Positions 1 to 11,558 of a DNA stretch of 64,000 nucleotides are shown here, piece after piece. Source of the DNA: Ceratobasidium sp. AG-K (taxonomy: Eukaryota; Basidiomycota; Agaricomycetes; Cantharellales; Ceratobasidiaceae). The position numbers and the translations under genes were made by a program. The stretch is from the NCBI GenBank assembly GCA_037039685.1, contig JAWNGF010000009.1, forward strand, positions 1,364,001-1,428,000, in the 5' to 3' direction. Below the pieces are notes generated by a model. That model was not told the origin of the DNA, searched no databases, and saw only the letters and a program-made list of their open reading frames with translations. Position 1 is the stretch's first letter. Every line of letters begins with the position of its first letter.

Positions 1-279
1 CGCGGAACCTAAAAGGGTGAACCAGAAAGGGGCACCGGAGGCGCGGGAGCGGAGGCAGAAGACCACAATGTATGCGTAGGAACCCGCACGTGACTTAGGT
101 TCCAGAGCATACTCTACAACATTTACTACACTCAGCCTTTCAACGATGTTTGCGAATGTTGTGAGGCGCCTCAGAGTCAAAATGACATTATAAACCAAGG
201 GTCACCCATCCAAGGTCACGTCGTTTCATTTTACCCAACAAGTCAATCCTCCAGCTGAGCAACACCGCCAGTTTGGACA

Positions 280-430
280 ATGTGGGCCTGGGTAACCTGG
301 ATGTTGCAAATCTCCTCCGATCGTGTGCCTTGCAGCCCCCTGTTTTACCTCCTACTTGCCCCTTTCAGTGCGATGCCCACGATCTTGGCGTTGAATCATT
401 AATAGAAGAGAACTTGGGCTTTCTTCTGGA
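280..430 (+). pseudogene. Relic of a P-loop GTPase gene
   Basis: A translated stretch with the core LQPPVLPPTC followed by a VESLIEENLG-like segment matches the internal part of the intact GTPase gene at 3817-5928, where the same segment reads LQPSVLPPIC and then WIEESLG. Only this short piece can be recognised. I see no Walker A motif before it and no coiled-coil region after it, and the frame closes soon afterwards. It is best read as the remnant of a tandem duplicate; the rest may lie partly outside the window to the left. Confidence 0.6.
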
Positions 431-869
431 GCATCGAATTTTGAACCGTATGAGGTTGTCTGTAATATCGTGCTCGGACCGAGGTCTTATGTTGAGCCAT
501 GTGCTGGGTTGTTTGAGCTGAGATATATGGCGCTAAAAGAACTAAAACTAAAACTAAAATATTACATACGTGGGAAGCTCCCAATGATCAGTACTAACTT
601 AATTTCCCAGGATCACTGTATGTTACGGGTCCAAGCCATCGCGGTGATCAGCATTCGGCATTAGCCATATCGATATGTGCCTTGCGACTAGGCCAACAAT
701 GAGGCTGTCGTGCTGCGCTTTCCACCATTTCCTGATTAGGTGTAGTTTGTATGTACAAGTTTGTGCTCCGAGTACTTGGTTTGTATAAGTGGCAAGTGGA
801 CCGAGCCACGGATCTTTCACGGTTGCCCTCTTCCACCAGTACGACGCAGAGCAACGTCCCGCCTTAAAA
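431..869. other. Intergenic region upstream of the Hsp70-like gene
   Basis: No supportable gene. Only short frames that do not resemble anything are present. This should hold the promoter of the Hsp70-like gene, but I see no clear TATA box. Confidence 0.4.
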
Positions 870-3366
870 ATGGCCTCGTCAGATTATCACAAATTTACCG
901 GGCCTTGGCACGGGGAGGACCAAATTGTTCTAGGGATTGACATCGGCACGACGCAGAGTGGAGTTACCTACACATATTTGACGGAAGGTTTGTACACACT
1001 GGTAGATGATACCAGAATTCAACTCCATAGCTAAAGCTAAATAACCAATAATTAGGTGCGGAGCAGCAGCTATTTCGCGTTACTCATTGGCCAGGTCAGG
1101 ACCCAAAGTCCAGTGCCAAAGTTCCGAGCCTGGTTTGGTATGATTCTTACGGAAGGGTAAATAGAATCAAACACACAATCTGGATCATTATGTGACGATT
1201 TCCTTTGGCTTTAGGCTGTATCATTCGGGGCCGAAGCATTGACCGCCGAAGCAGAAGAAAAGGCTGACGCACATGGATGGAACCTTGCACGATATTTCAA
1301 GCTTCACCTTCATCCTCAGGACCTCCGGGCGAGACATAACCTAGCTATCGAACGTGAGTGAACGATTATCCAGGGTCCAAAAAAAGATTACATTGCTGCT
1401 TTCAGAGTTACCACCTGGGGTACAGCTCGGTCGAGTTTATGCGAACTTCCTCACCTACTTGTTCTCCCACACTCAAAAGGCATTTGAAAGTACCATTGTT
1501 GGTAATGCCCAGGCGATATGGGCACGACATCGGTGGAACATTATATTTGTCCTTGCACATCCCAACGGCTGGCGACATAACGAGCAAGCTTTTCTTCGTA
1601 ACGCAGCCGTAGAAGGCGGATTAACGACCAGGGATAGAGCTGAGGATCAAATCCGTTTCGTGACCGAAGCTGAGGCTTCAACGCATTTCTGTCTCCACTT
1701 CACTCATCTAAGAAGTAATTTGACCGTGAGTGGAGGCTTCAAGAAGTTTAAACTTCCAACTGGCATTGATTTGGGCTTGTGAACCTTGGTAGATCGGGTC
1801 AAATTTTGTTGTATGTGATGCTGGTGGTTCGACAGTCGACACAACCTTGTACACTACCGAACAGGTATACCCGAGGCTAAGGTTAGGGGAGGTAAAGGCG
1901 TCCGCTTGTACGTACACACTTGGAGTCGTGGAAACTATTGATCAAACGCTCAGTGAAATGAAATTGCAGGTGTTCAAGCAGGCGCAATATTCGTAGACCA
2001 ATCAATTAAGGCATACCTGGAGTACATATTTGAAACGGCTGGAGTGTCGCCTGGGCAAGTTGAAGAATATATCACCGAAGGGGTCAGCGACTTTGAGCTC
2101 CAAGGCAAAAGAAGGTTTGACAACACCGACGACGAGATACGGGTAAAGGTTAGCGGAATTCGGCACAACTGCGAGGATCCCCCGATTCGGCGCGGGCAAC
2201 TGAAGCTGCCTAGGTGAGGACCGTGCTCGAAAATCAATGGAGTTACACTTCATCAAGCGCTTTAAGGTCAATTGTCAAATCATTTTTTGATCCTTTCGTC
2301 AATGCGATTCTAGCCAGTGTTAGCTCCCAAGTGTCGTCGACAAGAGTATCTGTGAGTATAGTGGCTAGGATTAACCGCCACCGCTTGCAGTATAGTACAT
2401 CAAAAACTAACCAGTCGATAACTAGAATATTCTTTTAGTCGGGGGGTTTGGTGAAAGCCCGTACCTGTATCAGCAATTGAAAGCTCGTTTTGAGACTGGG
2501 GGGTGTTCAGTGGCTAGGACCATTGAACCATCGTGAGTTACAATAAATCTGAGAAACGGTGCGACGAGATTGCTAATTAGAGTAATCGAATGTGATGTAG
2601 ATCCAAAGCTGTATCCGATGGCGCAGTCATCTGGCATTGTGCGAATTATGTATTCAAACGCGCTCCTCAGTCCGCTTATGGTGTTGAGATTATTATCCCA
2701 TATGACTATGCCGACCCAGAACATCAAGGCCGTTCACAAATTAGTCTACCTAGTGGGGCTCATGTAAACGGTGGTTGGTCGGAGATCGCAGCCAAGGTGA
2801 GTTTCCTCCGTGGTTGGGCCAGCCAAACGGTCGCTTAGCCGAAGGTCATTTGTTGCATTCTAGGACATTCCCATTGACTGTGACCAGATTACTCGTCAGT
2901 CGTATATCAAGGAATTTTGGGAACCAAACCCAAGCCTATCCAATTTCAGTGTTGTTATTTACCGTTACGGTCCCGGTGGGTGTTCGACGTGGATGAAATC
3001 GAGATTCGGTAGGCCTGTTCCTCTCTATTGGAATAGCCGCATTGAACACAGTGCCCTTGGATAGGTGATTTACTTGGGGGATTCCAAACGGAATGCGTCG
3101 TGACTGGCAATCTTCGAAGTCTAGAAAATGCGCTACAGTGGTGCATTGCTACCAGCGGCACCTCTTATTGGGTTCTGAGTTATAACGTTTGCGTGAGGTT
3201 TGGTCGCACGGAAATAAAAGCATTTTTGGAGTGGAGCGAAGGGGTAAGTTCTATTTATTAATAATTAACAGTTGTTTTGTCATAATATAGTATTATTAAC
3301 GTGACCCAATAACAATTCTAGGGTGTAACCAAGACGGGGCCAGCTACGCTTATCGCCCAAATATAG
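870..3366 (+). CDS. Hsp70 family (HSPA12-like) protein
   Basis: A multi-exon gene encoding an actin/Hsp70-fold ATPase of the divergent HSPA12-like group that is expanded in Agaricomycetes. The N-terminal exon carries the phosphate-1 loop as GIDIGTTQSGVTY (about 930-975). A later exon carries the second phosphate motif, DAGGSTVDTTLY (about 1818-1855). The C-terminal half has the family-like segments SVGGFGESPYLY (about 2438-2470) and EHQGRSQISLPSGAHVNG (about 2720-2770). The start is the ATG at 870 just before MASSDYHKF; the stop is TAG at 3364-3366. Several short introns are needed to join the frames, for example around 987-1055, 1155-1213, 2792-2861 and 3243-3321. Cytosolic location and chaperone-like or sensor function are inferred from the family only. 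I found no unavoidable frame break. Confidence 0.8.
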
Positions 3367-3816
3367 GTTATTCGTAGCTGGGAAGGGGGAGGTATTGAAG
3401 GATTGAACTAAGGTTTCTGGAACGATACGAGAACCAAAAACCCAATTGGGTTTCGCGTTTCGCCCGCGCCATAAATTTGACTGTAATGTTGCTCCATAAA
3501 ATCCAAATACCTCATTTTGGATAGTTCTTGCCCGCGATATCGGTCAGTGGTCGGTCCGGAGCTGCTTCTCGACAGGAACTCATGCGTCCTCGGCCTGGAT
3601 ATCCCTGGTTGGTGTACGGCGTTAGACAATCGCCATATAGATGACTTTAAACGTAGAAAAATACGATCGATTCATACGTGGCATGCGGTGCTGGGTCAAG
3701 GGCACTGGCTGAATATAGCCAGTATCAGCACGTGCCACTCCATCCACAACCACTCCAAATCCTACTTCTATTGCGCACGACAGAGCAATTTTAAAGCAGG
3801 TTTTGACTATTTACTT
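3367..3816. other. Intergenic region upstream of the GTPase gene
   Basis: No supportable gene. An open frame crosses most of the stretch but lacks an upstream ATG and resembles nothing known. It presumably holds the promoter of the GTPase gene. Confidence 0.35.
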
Positions 3817-5928
3817 ATGAGTTTTTTGAGGAAACGTACTAGCGTAGATATCCTAATTGAGCATAATGATGCTTCTGCGCCGCGACCCCAAGCAGCAGCC
3901 GACTTAAATAGACAAGATTATTTCTCCGTCCTGTATGTCTTGAAACCTTTCCATAGTTCACTGGAGCTAACACGTATGAAAGAGTAATGGGTCGTTCTGG
4001 CTCAGGGAAAACACAGGTGCACGGGTTATATTGCTTGAAGTACACATAGCTAACGCCAATGTATTGCTCAAAACCCTATCAACATGTAGCTTATTCGCAG
4101 CGTCTGCCAGTGCTGTGAAACATATCGGAGCGGAAATGCGACAGCAAGCCAAGAGCGATACACCCTTGTGTCGCATGACTTTCTTTTATCCAACGGATCA
4201 ACTCTCAATCTGATCGATACTCCCGGACTGGACAGTATGGACATGAGTGACCTGGATGTTTTCATAAAGATCGCAGAATATCTACGAGATCTGTGAGTCC
4301 AACCGATTTTCCACGATATTTACATTAAGTCTAAAACCGGCTTTCGCCTTCAGCGCCCAGAATAGTAGAGGCATCACAAGAATCATATACGTACACCCCG
4401 CTGGGGATACATTTCGGGGTAGGGCTCCGCAACAAAATCTGAGGACTATAATGGATCTGTTCGTGAATAAGAACGAGCAACCCCGCCTTACAATCCTAGT
4501 CGTATCAACAGGCACACAAGGGGTCAATCCTCAAGCAGTGATAGAGGAAATACGCCGTTCGAACTCAGGCATATTCAAGGATGCGATAAGAAAAGGCGCC
4601 GTCATCGCGGCCGCACCTCCTGATACTGAAGGCGTCATAGCCTTTTTCCGACAGTACGCTTTGCAACCTTCTGTTTTACCCCCTATTTGCGTCGTGCAAT
4701 ACGACGCGCGCCATCCCAGTATCGGAGCCTGGATAGAAGAGAGCCTGGGATACAGCGACAAACGATCAGTGAACTCGTGGATCTTATCTTACGAGAAGGA
4801 GTTGGAATCATACAGGAAGGGAATATACGATCTCCAAGCGAGTGCCACCACGGTTCAAGAGAACTACGAGCGACTCAAACTTCAATACGCGGATCAACAA
4901 AAGACAGAAGCATCCCTCCGACAGCAACTCCAAGAGGTCAAGAATGATTATGGCTTCCTTCGGTCTCAAGTCCAGGCACAGGATAACCACGATCAGGAAG
5001 GCATTGTCAAGGGTCTTGTAAATCTGAACAAAGACATCGAAGATATTGGTCAATCTATGGCGGAACACGTGACCGACAGTTACGTCAAAAATGCCTTTGG
5101 ACGAGATCCTAGCAGAGTCTCTGCTTCTGATGCCAAAGATCTCGCCCAGTTGAAACTGAAGCTCGGGCATTGCGATGGCAAGTCGTCATTGGTCGAGTCT
5201 TTCGAAGGAAAGAGCCTCAACGTCGAGGAGTTCTTTGATTTCGCTACCCGCACGTTGCTCTGCAACTTTCTCTCCGAGAAGATATTCCGCCCATTCCACC
5301 CGCATCTTGATCTAGCCAGTCGTGAGACCAAGGGATTTCACAGAGTATTCGATGAATGCTATCGTGATGTTCAAAAGTATGGTAAGCTGAGATTTTTCTG
5401 GCTGCGATGAATGAATCGCTTATCCTTCTTGTAGAGCCCCAATATATGGCCGGAAAATGGCGTTCGATTGCATTTAGAAGTCTTGGCAACATGAAGCATA
5501 AAAACTCCCAGCCATTGATTGATGCTGAAAACCTCACTCAGGATTTCCTTAATAACCATCTCTACCCGTTATTGGGCGCTTTCTTTGGACGGAAACCAGG
5601 CGACTTTTCGCTCAAAAAACAGCAGTCTGGTCGACTGCATCGGTCGATCAATATGGCGTTGGAATGGAACTCGAAACTGAAGGGAGAGGTGATCGCTCTC
5701 GGAGACTATACCCAGACCATATACCCAGTTGGCGCGGATTATGATGCGGGGCTGATGGAGGAGCTTCAGGTCGAGTCAAACCCCAGTTCCGGTCAGCGTC
5801 AGCAAACATGTATCTTAGGCACCGTTGCCTTGGGGTTGGTTTGCAAGCGGGCGATAGGACAAGGACAGCCACCCGTGAGGACGGTACTAGAGAAGGCCTT
5901 AGTCGCTACAGAGTCATTGTATAACTAG
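3817..5928 (+). CDS. P-loop GTPase (AIG1/septin-like G domain) with coiled coil
   Basis: The predicted protein begins at the ATG at 3817. After a short intron the Walker A/G1 motif VMGRSGSGKTQ is encoded near 3985-4016. The G3 motif LIDTPGLDS follows near 4209-4235. A segment VHPAGDTFRGRAPQQN and a beta-strand TILVVSTGTQG (about 4490-4522) take the place of the usual G4 region, without a clear TKxD. The long exon then encodes a charged coiled coil (about 4790-4990) and an alpha-helical C-terminal domain to TAG at 5926-5928. One frame correction is needed near 4165-4168, in a CCC run, to link the G1 and G3 exons. The intron at about 5381-5433 joins the last exon. This family of fungal P-loop NTPases with helical tails is common in Agaricomycetes but functionally uncharacterised. 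A relic of a paralog lies at 280-430. Confidence 0.75.
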
Positions 5929-6277
5929 GTTGTAGCGTGACCATTCGAAAGGATTTCTACGATGCGTTAGGTACTGCGTTGCCATAAAAGTACACGCGTT
6001 TGCGGAACAGTATCATAATATTATGAAATCCGTATGGAATACTTCATCCCGAATGCAAGTACGCGAGCAAATGTCTGAAATCCCTACCTTGAGATAGTGC
6101 CCCCTCACGAATGAAACCCCAGCTTATAACCCATGCGAGCGTTTCCACGGGAAAGTTGAAAGTGAAGAGGTAACAAATTTTATTACGTACTGGAACGCCT
6201 AAGAGTTTGTAACAAGGTTCCCGAGTATGCTATAGTAGAGCTCCGGGGAAGTCCTAATAACGTGAGAAAGTTGGCCC
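5929..6277. terminator. Shared 3' intergenic region between convergent genes
   Basis: The GTPase gene (plus) and CYP505 copy 1 (minus) converge here. The 349-bp stretch should hold both polyadenylation regions. I see no gene and no clear canonical signal. Confidence 0.4.
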
Positions 6278-9200
6278 TCAGCCAAAAACATCAGTTGCAT
6301 AACGTTCCGTCTGAATTTTCTTGAAAATCTCCTCTGCTCGGTTTTCGTCACCGTTCTGGCGCTCGGCAATAATCCGAACGCACGCATTCCGGATTCCGGT
6401 GGCGATATGATTTCCACCACAAGTATAGAACTGGGTGGTGTTCGGAATACGTCAATCATGGGGTCACGCTGAGGACAGAGAAGTGGCTGACCTTGGCGTC
6501 TCTTGTGAAGTAGTCACGTACAACATCACGATCTGCCCAGATGCGGCTATGAAAATGTTAGTATCGAAAAGGTAAAGACGAGCTGAGCTTACTCTTGGAC
6601 GTATTTGTGACCCGCTGATTTTTCAGGCGCCCGCGAAAATGTGGGATATAATTCAACCACCCCAAGCTCACTCCACTCAGCCAACTCCTTGTCCGCATAC
6701 AGGTAGTCCTCATCTGGCTTTCTGCATCCGAAGAACAGCACACTCTTCGCAACCTGTCGTCCAGCCTGCGCCTGCATCGCTCGCTCTTGCAGGAACCCCC
6801 GGAACGGTGCTACCCCGCTGCCTGCTGCGAACAGCACCATCGGCACACTTGGATCGGATGGCGGGTGGAACGCCTTGGCGCTCGGTCGGACAGCCATTTG
6901 CACTCGGTCCCCCTGGCGAAGGTTGGCCAGATAGTTGCTGGCGACGCCCAGGAACTGGCCCTGCTCGACCACAGCGATCGTCAGAGTCACATGGGTTGGG
7001 TTCCAAAGCGGCGAGGATGAGATGGAGTACTGGCGAAGTCGCATGGACGGAAGAGATGCGATGAATGCTCCAAGCGGCAGCTCGATATCTGGGTACTTCT
7101 CGAGTAGATCGAGCATGCTGCTCTGTACTTGGGCAGATCCCTCCTTGAGGCTGTAGTTGGCGAGCAATGACTCTAGGTCTGTACGAGTGGATGGATTCTT
7201 GGCATGTTCGAGGAGGGTAGAAATGTTACGCTTTGTGGCGACCTGGCCAATCTCGACGAAGCCTATACGTGAGATTAGCGGCGCGTCAAGACAAAAGCAT
7301 TGAATATATGCGCACCGGAGAGGACTTCCGATATGCTAACTTGCTTATTAGTAGGCAAGGTGGTCGGTCCAGTGACACTGAGGACAATCTGCAGAACAAT
7401 TAATTAATTGTTATGGGGAGAATAAGGGTGACTGAGCATACCTCCTGTTCAGGGGAGACTTTGAATCGCGCCAGTACACGACGAACATACTCTGGGGGAT
7501 TCAACGGGAGGCTTAGGTTCGCGTTTGCATTAGTTTTGGGAGCCCTGATAGAAATAAGGCAGCATACATGGCAAGATAGTCCCCCGCTTGATATGACATA
7601 TCTTCAGGTAATTCGAATTCTAGATGCGATTGGGGTTGGCATCAATAACACAAACATGTGGGGTAGTACACTTACCTATATGGCGTTTAGCGGATGTTGA
7701 TCCCGGTGCGGTCAGCAATCGATTTTCGACAACTTGTCCTAGCTTGGAGTCTGGCTGGCGTAGAGTCGCCGCACGGTCAGTTGGAGTTCCAACAAACTTG
7801 ACGTCAACACTTGGAACATTGGAGCGCTCTACCGCCTCGACATGGTATTCCTACATCCACGTCAGAATCAATCATGTAAACTACCTACTTCCGCGTTACT
7901 TGCCTTGACGAGTACCTCCCATAACTTTTCTTCCCACTCGTTGAAACTTTCCACAAAGCTGCTCCCTCCAGCGTCGCTTTCGCCGCGTTCCAAGATCCGC
8001 TTTGCACCTTTCTTTTCGAGTGTTGTATCAATTAACCTTGGGATGCGCTGATAGGTCTGTGCCCAGTCGTGGTTACCAGCACCAAATACGGCAAAAGATA
8101 CCCCTTCGAGATCCTTGACATCGGGTGCCGATGTAATGCTTTCGACGAAATGACCAGCGTTATCGGCAGGTTCGCCTAGGGGGTTTATATCAACCTGGCG
8201 GAATGCATGAATAGAAACGTGCTCGCTTACCTTCAAAGGATGCAGTGACAATAACCACTGGGCCATCTTTTGGAATGTTATTGGTCGTGCTGTTCAGTGT
8301 GCCAATGGTGGCACGGAAACCTAATGGGGTACGTAACAGTGGTCAACGACCTGCCTTTTTCTGCCCGACAAGTAAAAGTACCTTTCCCAGCCGCTTCCGA
8401 GGCAATGTTCTGAGCGAAACCTTCGCACGAGCCAGTGTTACTCCCGTAGAACACATATAGGGGCTTTCCTTTATCTGCCGCGTTTCCAACAACATTCTTA
8501 TCTGGCGTGGCCCCAGATGTTTGCGTAGATGCAGCAGCTACTGAGAATGACGGGGCTCCTTTACGAGGAATAGCGTGGTAAGTAAAATTCTTGGGCTTGA
8601 GAGTGAGAGTTTGCTTGAGTTGAAGGGTATACGATGGGTCGGTGGGGGTGAAGTCGAACTTTTGGAATAAAGTGGCAATCGCAATGAGAGCTTCTTGCCA
8701 TGCAAACGGGCGGCCCTGCAAGATACTGGTTACTTTGGAACAAGTGCGTTCTGAGTATGGTAGACGCACAATACATGCACGGGCGCCACTGCCAAACGGA
8801 AGCCAAGCTTTGGGCTATGATTGAGCATTAGTTAGTGGTCATGAGGACGAAGCTAGTATCAGCCTACAGGTAGTGCTTCAAATTTGCCGTCTAGCATCCG
8901 ATCGGGGTTAAATTTCTCGGCCTGAAAGAAAGGCGTCAGGAGGAAATAGACTGCAATGAAGAGGCTTTCTTACATCATCTCCCCAGACCGATGGATCCTT
9001 CCCAATATCGCCAGCCATAACGACAACGGTAGTTCCCTTCTTGATCAGGTACTTGCCGTCCCCAACGATTTCGTCTTCGTAAGGACCAACAGTGAATTGG
9101 CCAATGCTTGGCGTAACGCGAAGCGACTCTCTCAAGACGGCTAATACTACCGTTCAATATTTTTTATTGTAGTATAGACAAGGCACGTACCGTTAATGTA

Positions 9201-10479
9201 AGTGAGCTTACTCAAATGCTCAAACTTGATTGGCTCCTTGCCCAGTACGGTATCGACTTCGTGGCGAATTTTGGCATAAACGTCTGGGTTCTTCATTATA
9301 TGCGCCATCGCAAATGACAACATCCCCGAAGTTGTTTCGTGCCCAGCAATTAAAAATGTGAGCATCTGCGCCTTCACATTCTCTTCACTCAATCCTTGAC
9401 CTTTGTTCGAGCTTAAACATTTGAACTATATAAGGACCATTATGAACTCACCAGTTTGGGGGTCCTTTCCTAGCAGCATCGCATTCAATAAGTCCTTCTT
9501 TTCAATCGGATGTTTCTTCCGATCCTCGACAATTTGGTTTGCGAGCTACAATACTTGTAAGTGAAGACAAAAACTAACAGCTCCTGTGGGCTCACCGTAT
9601 TCATGATATCCATATCCGCCGCGTATTTGGCATTCGAGCCGTATGATAACGCCTGTACAATGCTTGGCCGACGGGAACGAAGGAAGGACTCGTACAAAAA
9701 ATCGCCCATTGCTTTGACAAAAGGTGGTTCTTTTTCCATATAAAAGGTATTCAATCGATAGTTGAACGTGCATAGTGCGCTAAAGATTAAAGGCTAAGTT
9801 ATATGCAGCTATGAGGATGAGCTAGCAGCCTCACATTGTCTCAAATGCAAGACGAGTAAAGTCGTCGGTTGGGTCGATCTCATGCAACGGGCCAAAGCGC
9901 TCCCACTTGAGGACGAGCTGAGAGATGACATCAAACATATCGTCGAACATTCCCTTAATCGAAAGCGGACCAAAGGCGGGCATCAGAATACGATCTGTGA
10001 TGAGTAGTGCGCTAATAGTTAGTTTCTTGGTCGTAGGATGTGTGCAAGCGTTATGCTTACGAGCGATGCCCCAGTTGGTTTCCCCGTGATACGCGGTAAA
10101 TAGCCCATCCGATACAAGATTACGGACCTCCAACAAGGCGGTGCCAATCTCTTTGTGAAAACGTTTCTCGTCCAACACTTCTTGCGCGAGCTTGACAGTG
10201 GAGACGAATACAACCTGTTTCCCTAAAAATCAAAAGGTGTTAATTTTATAGCGCAGAGCTAGGGCAAGGTCAACTACGCGCCTAGAAGGTTAAGGCCAAA
10301 AATCTCTCCATATTGCTTGGCTAGGAGAGTGAAGGACTTGGACGGTAACTCAGCTACACGAGAACACAGAGCATTTTAGACGATCAGCCGTTACGCTAAA
10401 TTCCACCCCGCTTACTGTCAATATCCGTAATGTTCCCTAAGAAAGGGATAGCAGGTGGGTGAGGAATAGGAGTGGTCAT
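6278..10479 (-). CDS. Self-sufficient cytochrome P450/P450 reductase fusion, CYP505 family (copy 1)
   Basis: A heme P450 domain fused to a CPR-like diflavin reductase, as in P450foxy and P450 BM3; the family performs NADPH-dependent subterminal fatty-acid hydroxylation. The start is the ATG at 10479 (MTTPIPHPPAIPFLGN). The oxygen-activation motif AGHETTSGM is near 9320-9350, the ExxR helix (LRESLR) near 9110-9130 and the heme-Cys loop FGSGARACIGR near 8715-8810, split by an intron. The FMN domain shows YVFYGSNTGSCEGFAQ (about 8413-8460). The FAD motif RQYSISSSPL is near 7010-7040 and the NADPH motifs GSGVAPFRGFLQER and FFGCRKPDEDYLY at about 6700-6840. It ends with YATDVFG and TGA at 6278-6280. 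Many short introns are present. I saw no frame break, so this is the copy most likely to be intact. It is tandem with copy 2, and its NADPH domain is almost identical to that copy. Confidence 0.92.
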
Positions 10480-10562
10480 GACTCAAGTATTGCCAGCGTA
10501 TGTGTGATGGTCGTGTCGAAGAGATCAGATTGGATAGGTTAGGGGATACGCGAGTTCTACAG

Positions 10563-10574
10563 CCTTTTATATCC
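10563..10574 (-). promoter_or_regulatory. TATA box of CYP505 copy 1
   Basis: On the minus strand the sequence GGATATAAAAGG lies about 85 bp upstream of the ATG at 10479. This is the same distance as the TATA-like elements of other accessory genes in the window. Confidence 0.5.
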
Positions 10575-11558
10575 TGCTAACGTTGATTTGCCAATGGGAC
10601 TCTATAGCAACTCGGGTCTTCGAATGTCGGCTGTACTACACGCTAACAGTGTCATCGTGCAGAAGTATTGGGCGACCCCGCAAGTCCAGCGGCTCCCTAG
10701 TCCTCTCCGCTACCCGATCGCCGAGTACATATCGTCGCGTCGGCCCGGAAGAGCTTTGACGCTGATTACATGACGAGCTCGAATCCGATGTTTTCACGTG
10801 GCTGCCATTTAAAACTACTGTCCTGCTTCTTCCGCTTGGTAGTGACGTAATGAAACATGGTGAGGAGTGAGAGAACGAGAGAAGAACCTATCGGGAGCCG
10901 GAGATGTGAGCTCGACCGACCCCAAGGGTTGTTATCGCGTTACTGAAGAATCACGGTCTCGCTCGCCCGTGCATACAGGCGCGTTTGGAGGTGATCTCAC
11001 GGCGGCCAGATATTGGGCATAGTTGAGCGATTGCGTAATGGAAGTAAACATAGTTGAGATTAGTACTACTGTGTATAATGTCCCTGTATAGACGTATTGC
11101 ACTACAGGACTCGTTCAGAGAGCACACGCGTTCTGATGGTCGCAACTTGCCTCGGGAGTCTCCCTTGCCCTAGTGATGCAGGTACTGCGGTCATTTATGT
11201 GGAGTAATCCTTTTTGCTGAAGCTTGGGGATTTATGGGATAAGCCGACTGACCCTTTGGGGGATGTGTAAGCAGACCGTGACATTCGTTTGCTAACCGCG
11301 GTCGCTGTTGTTAGTGCTCGCTGTTGCTACAACGATGCAAACGTCAACAGTCCGGACGCGGATATATGTTTGGTTTCTGGGTGCTCCGAGTCGCAGCTCT
11401 AGAGCGAGTTTATCAATATATATTGAACTGACATAAGAGTTTAGCTACCTGCCGGGCACAAACTCGGTTGGAAAGTGATATATTATTCGGTCTTGTAGTG
11501 TAAGGTGTAAGCACAAGTAATGAGCCTTGCATACAGCCCAAGGACAGTAGCGCAGAAT
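10575..11558. other. Intergenic region between the tandem CYP505 copies
   Basis: About 1 kb holding the 5' region of copy 1 and the 3' flank of copy 2. I see no gene; the short frames present resemble nothing. Confidence 0.4.

Noticed and set aside
2965..2998. Possible one-base deletion in the Hsp70 gene, because an alternative frame reads WVFDVDEIEI
   Set aside because: The original frame splices in phase to the next exon and continues into FGRTEIKAFLEW and TGPATLI, which look family-like, so no correction is needed.
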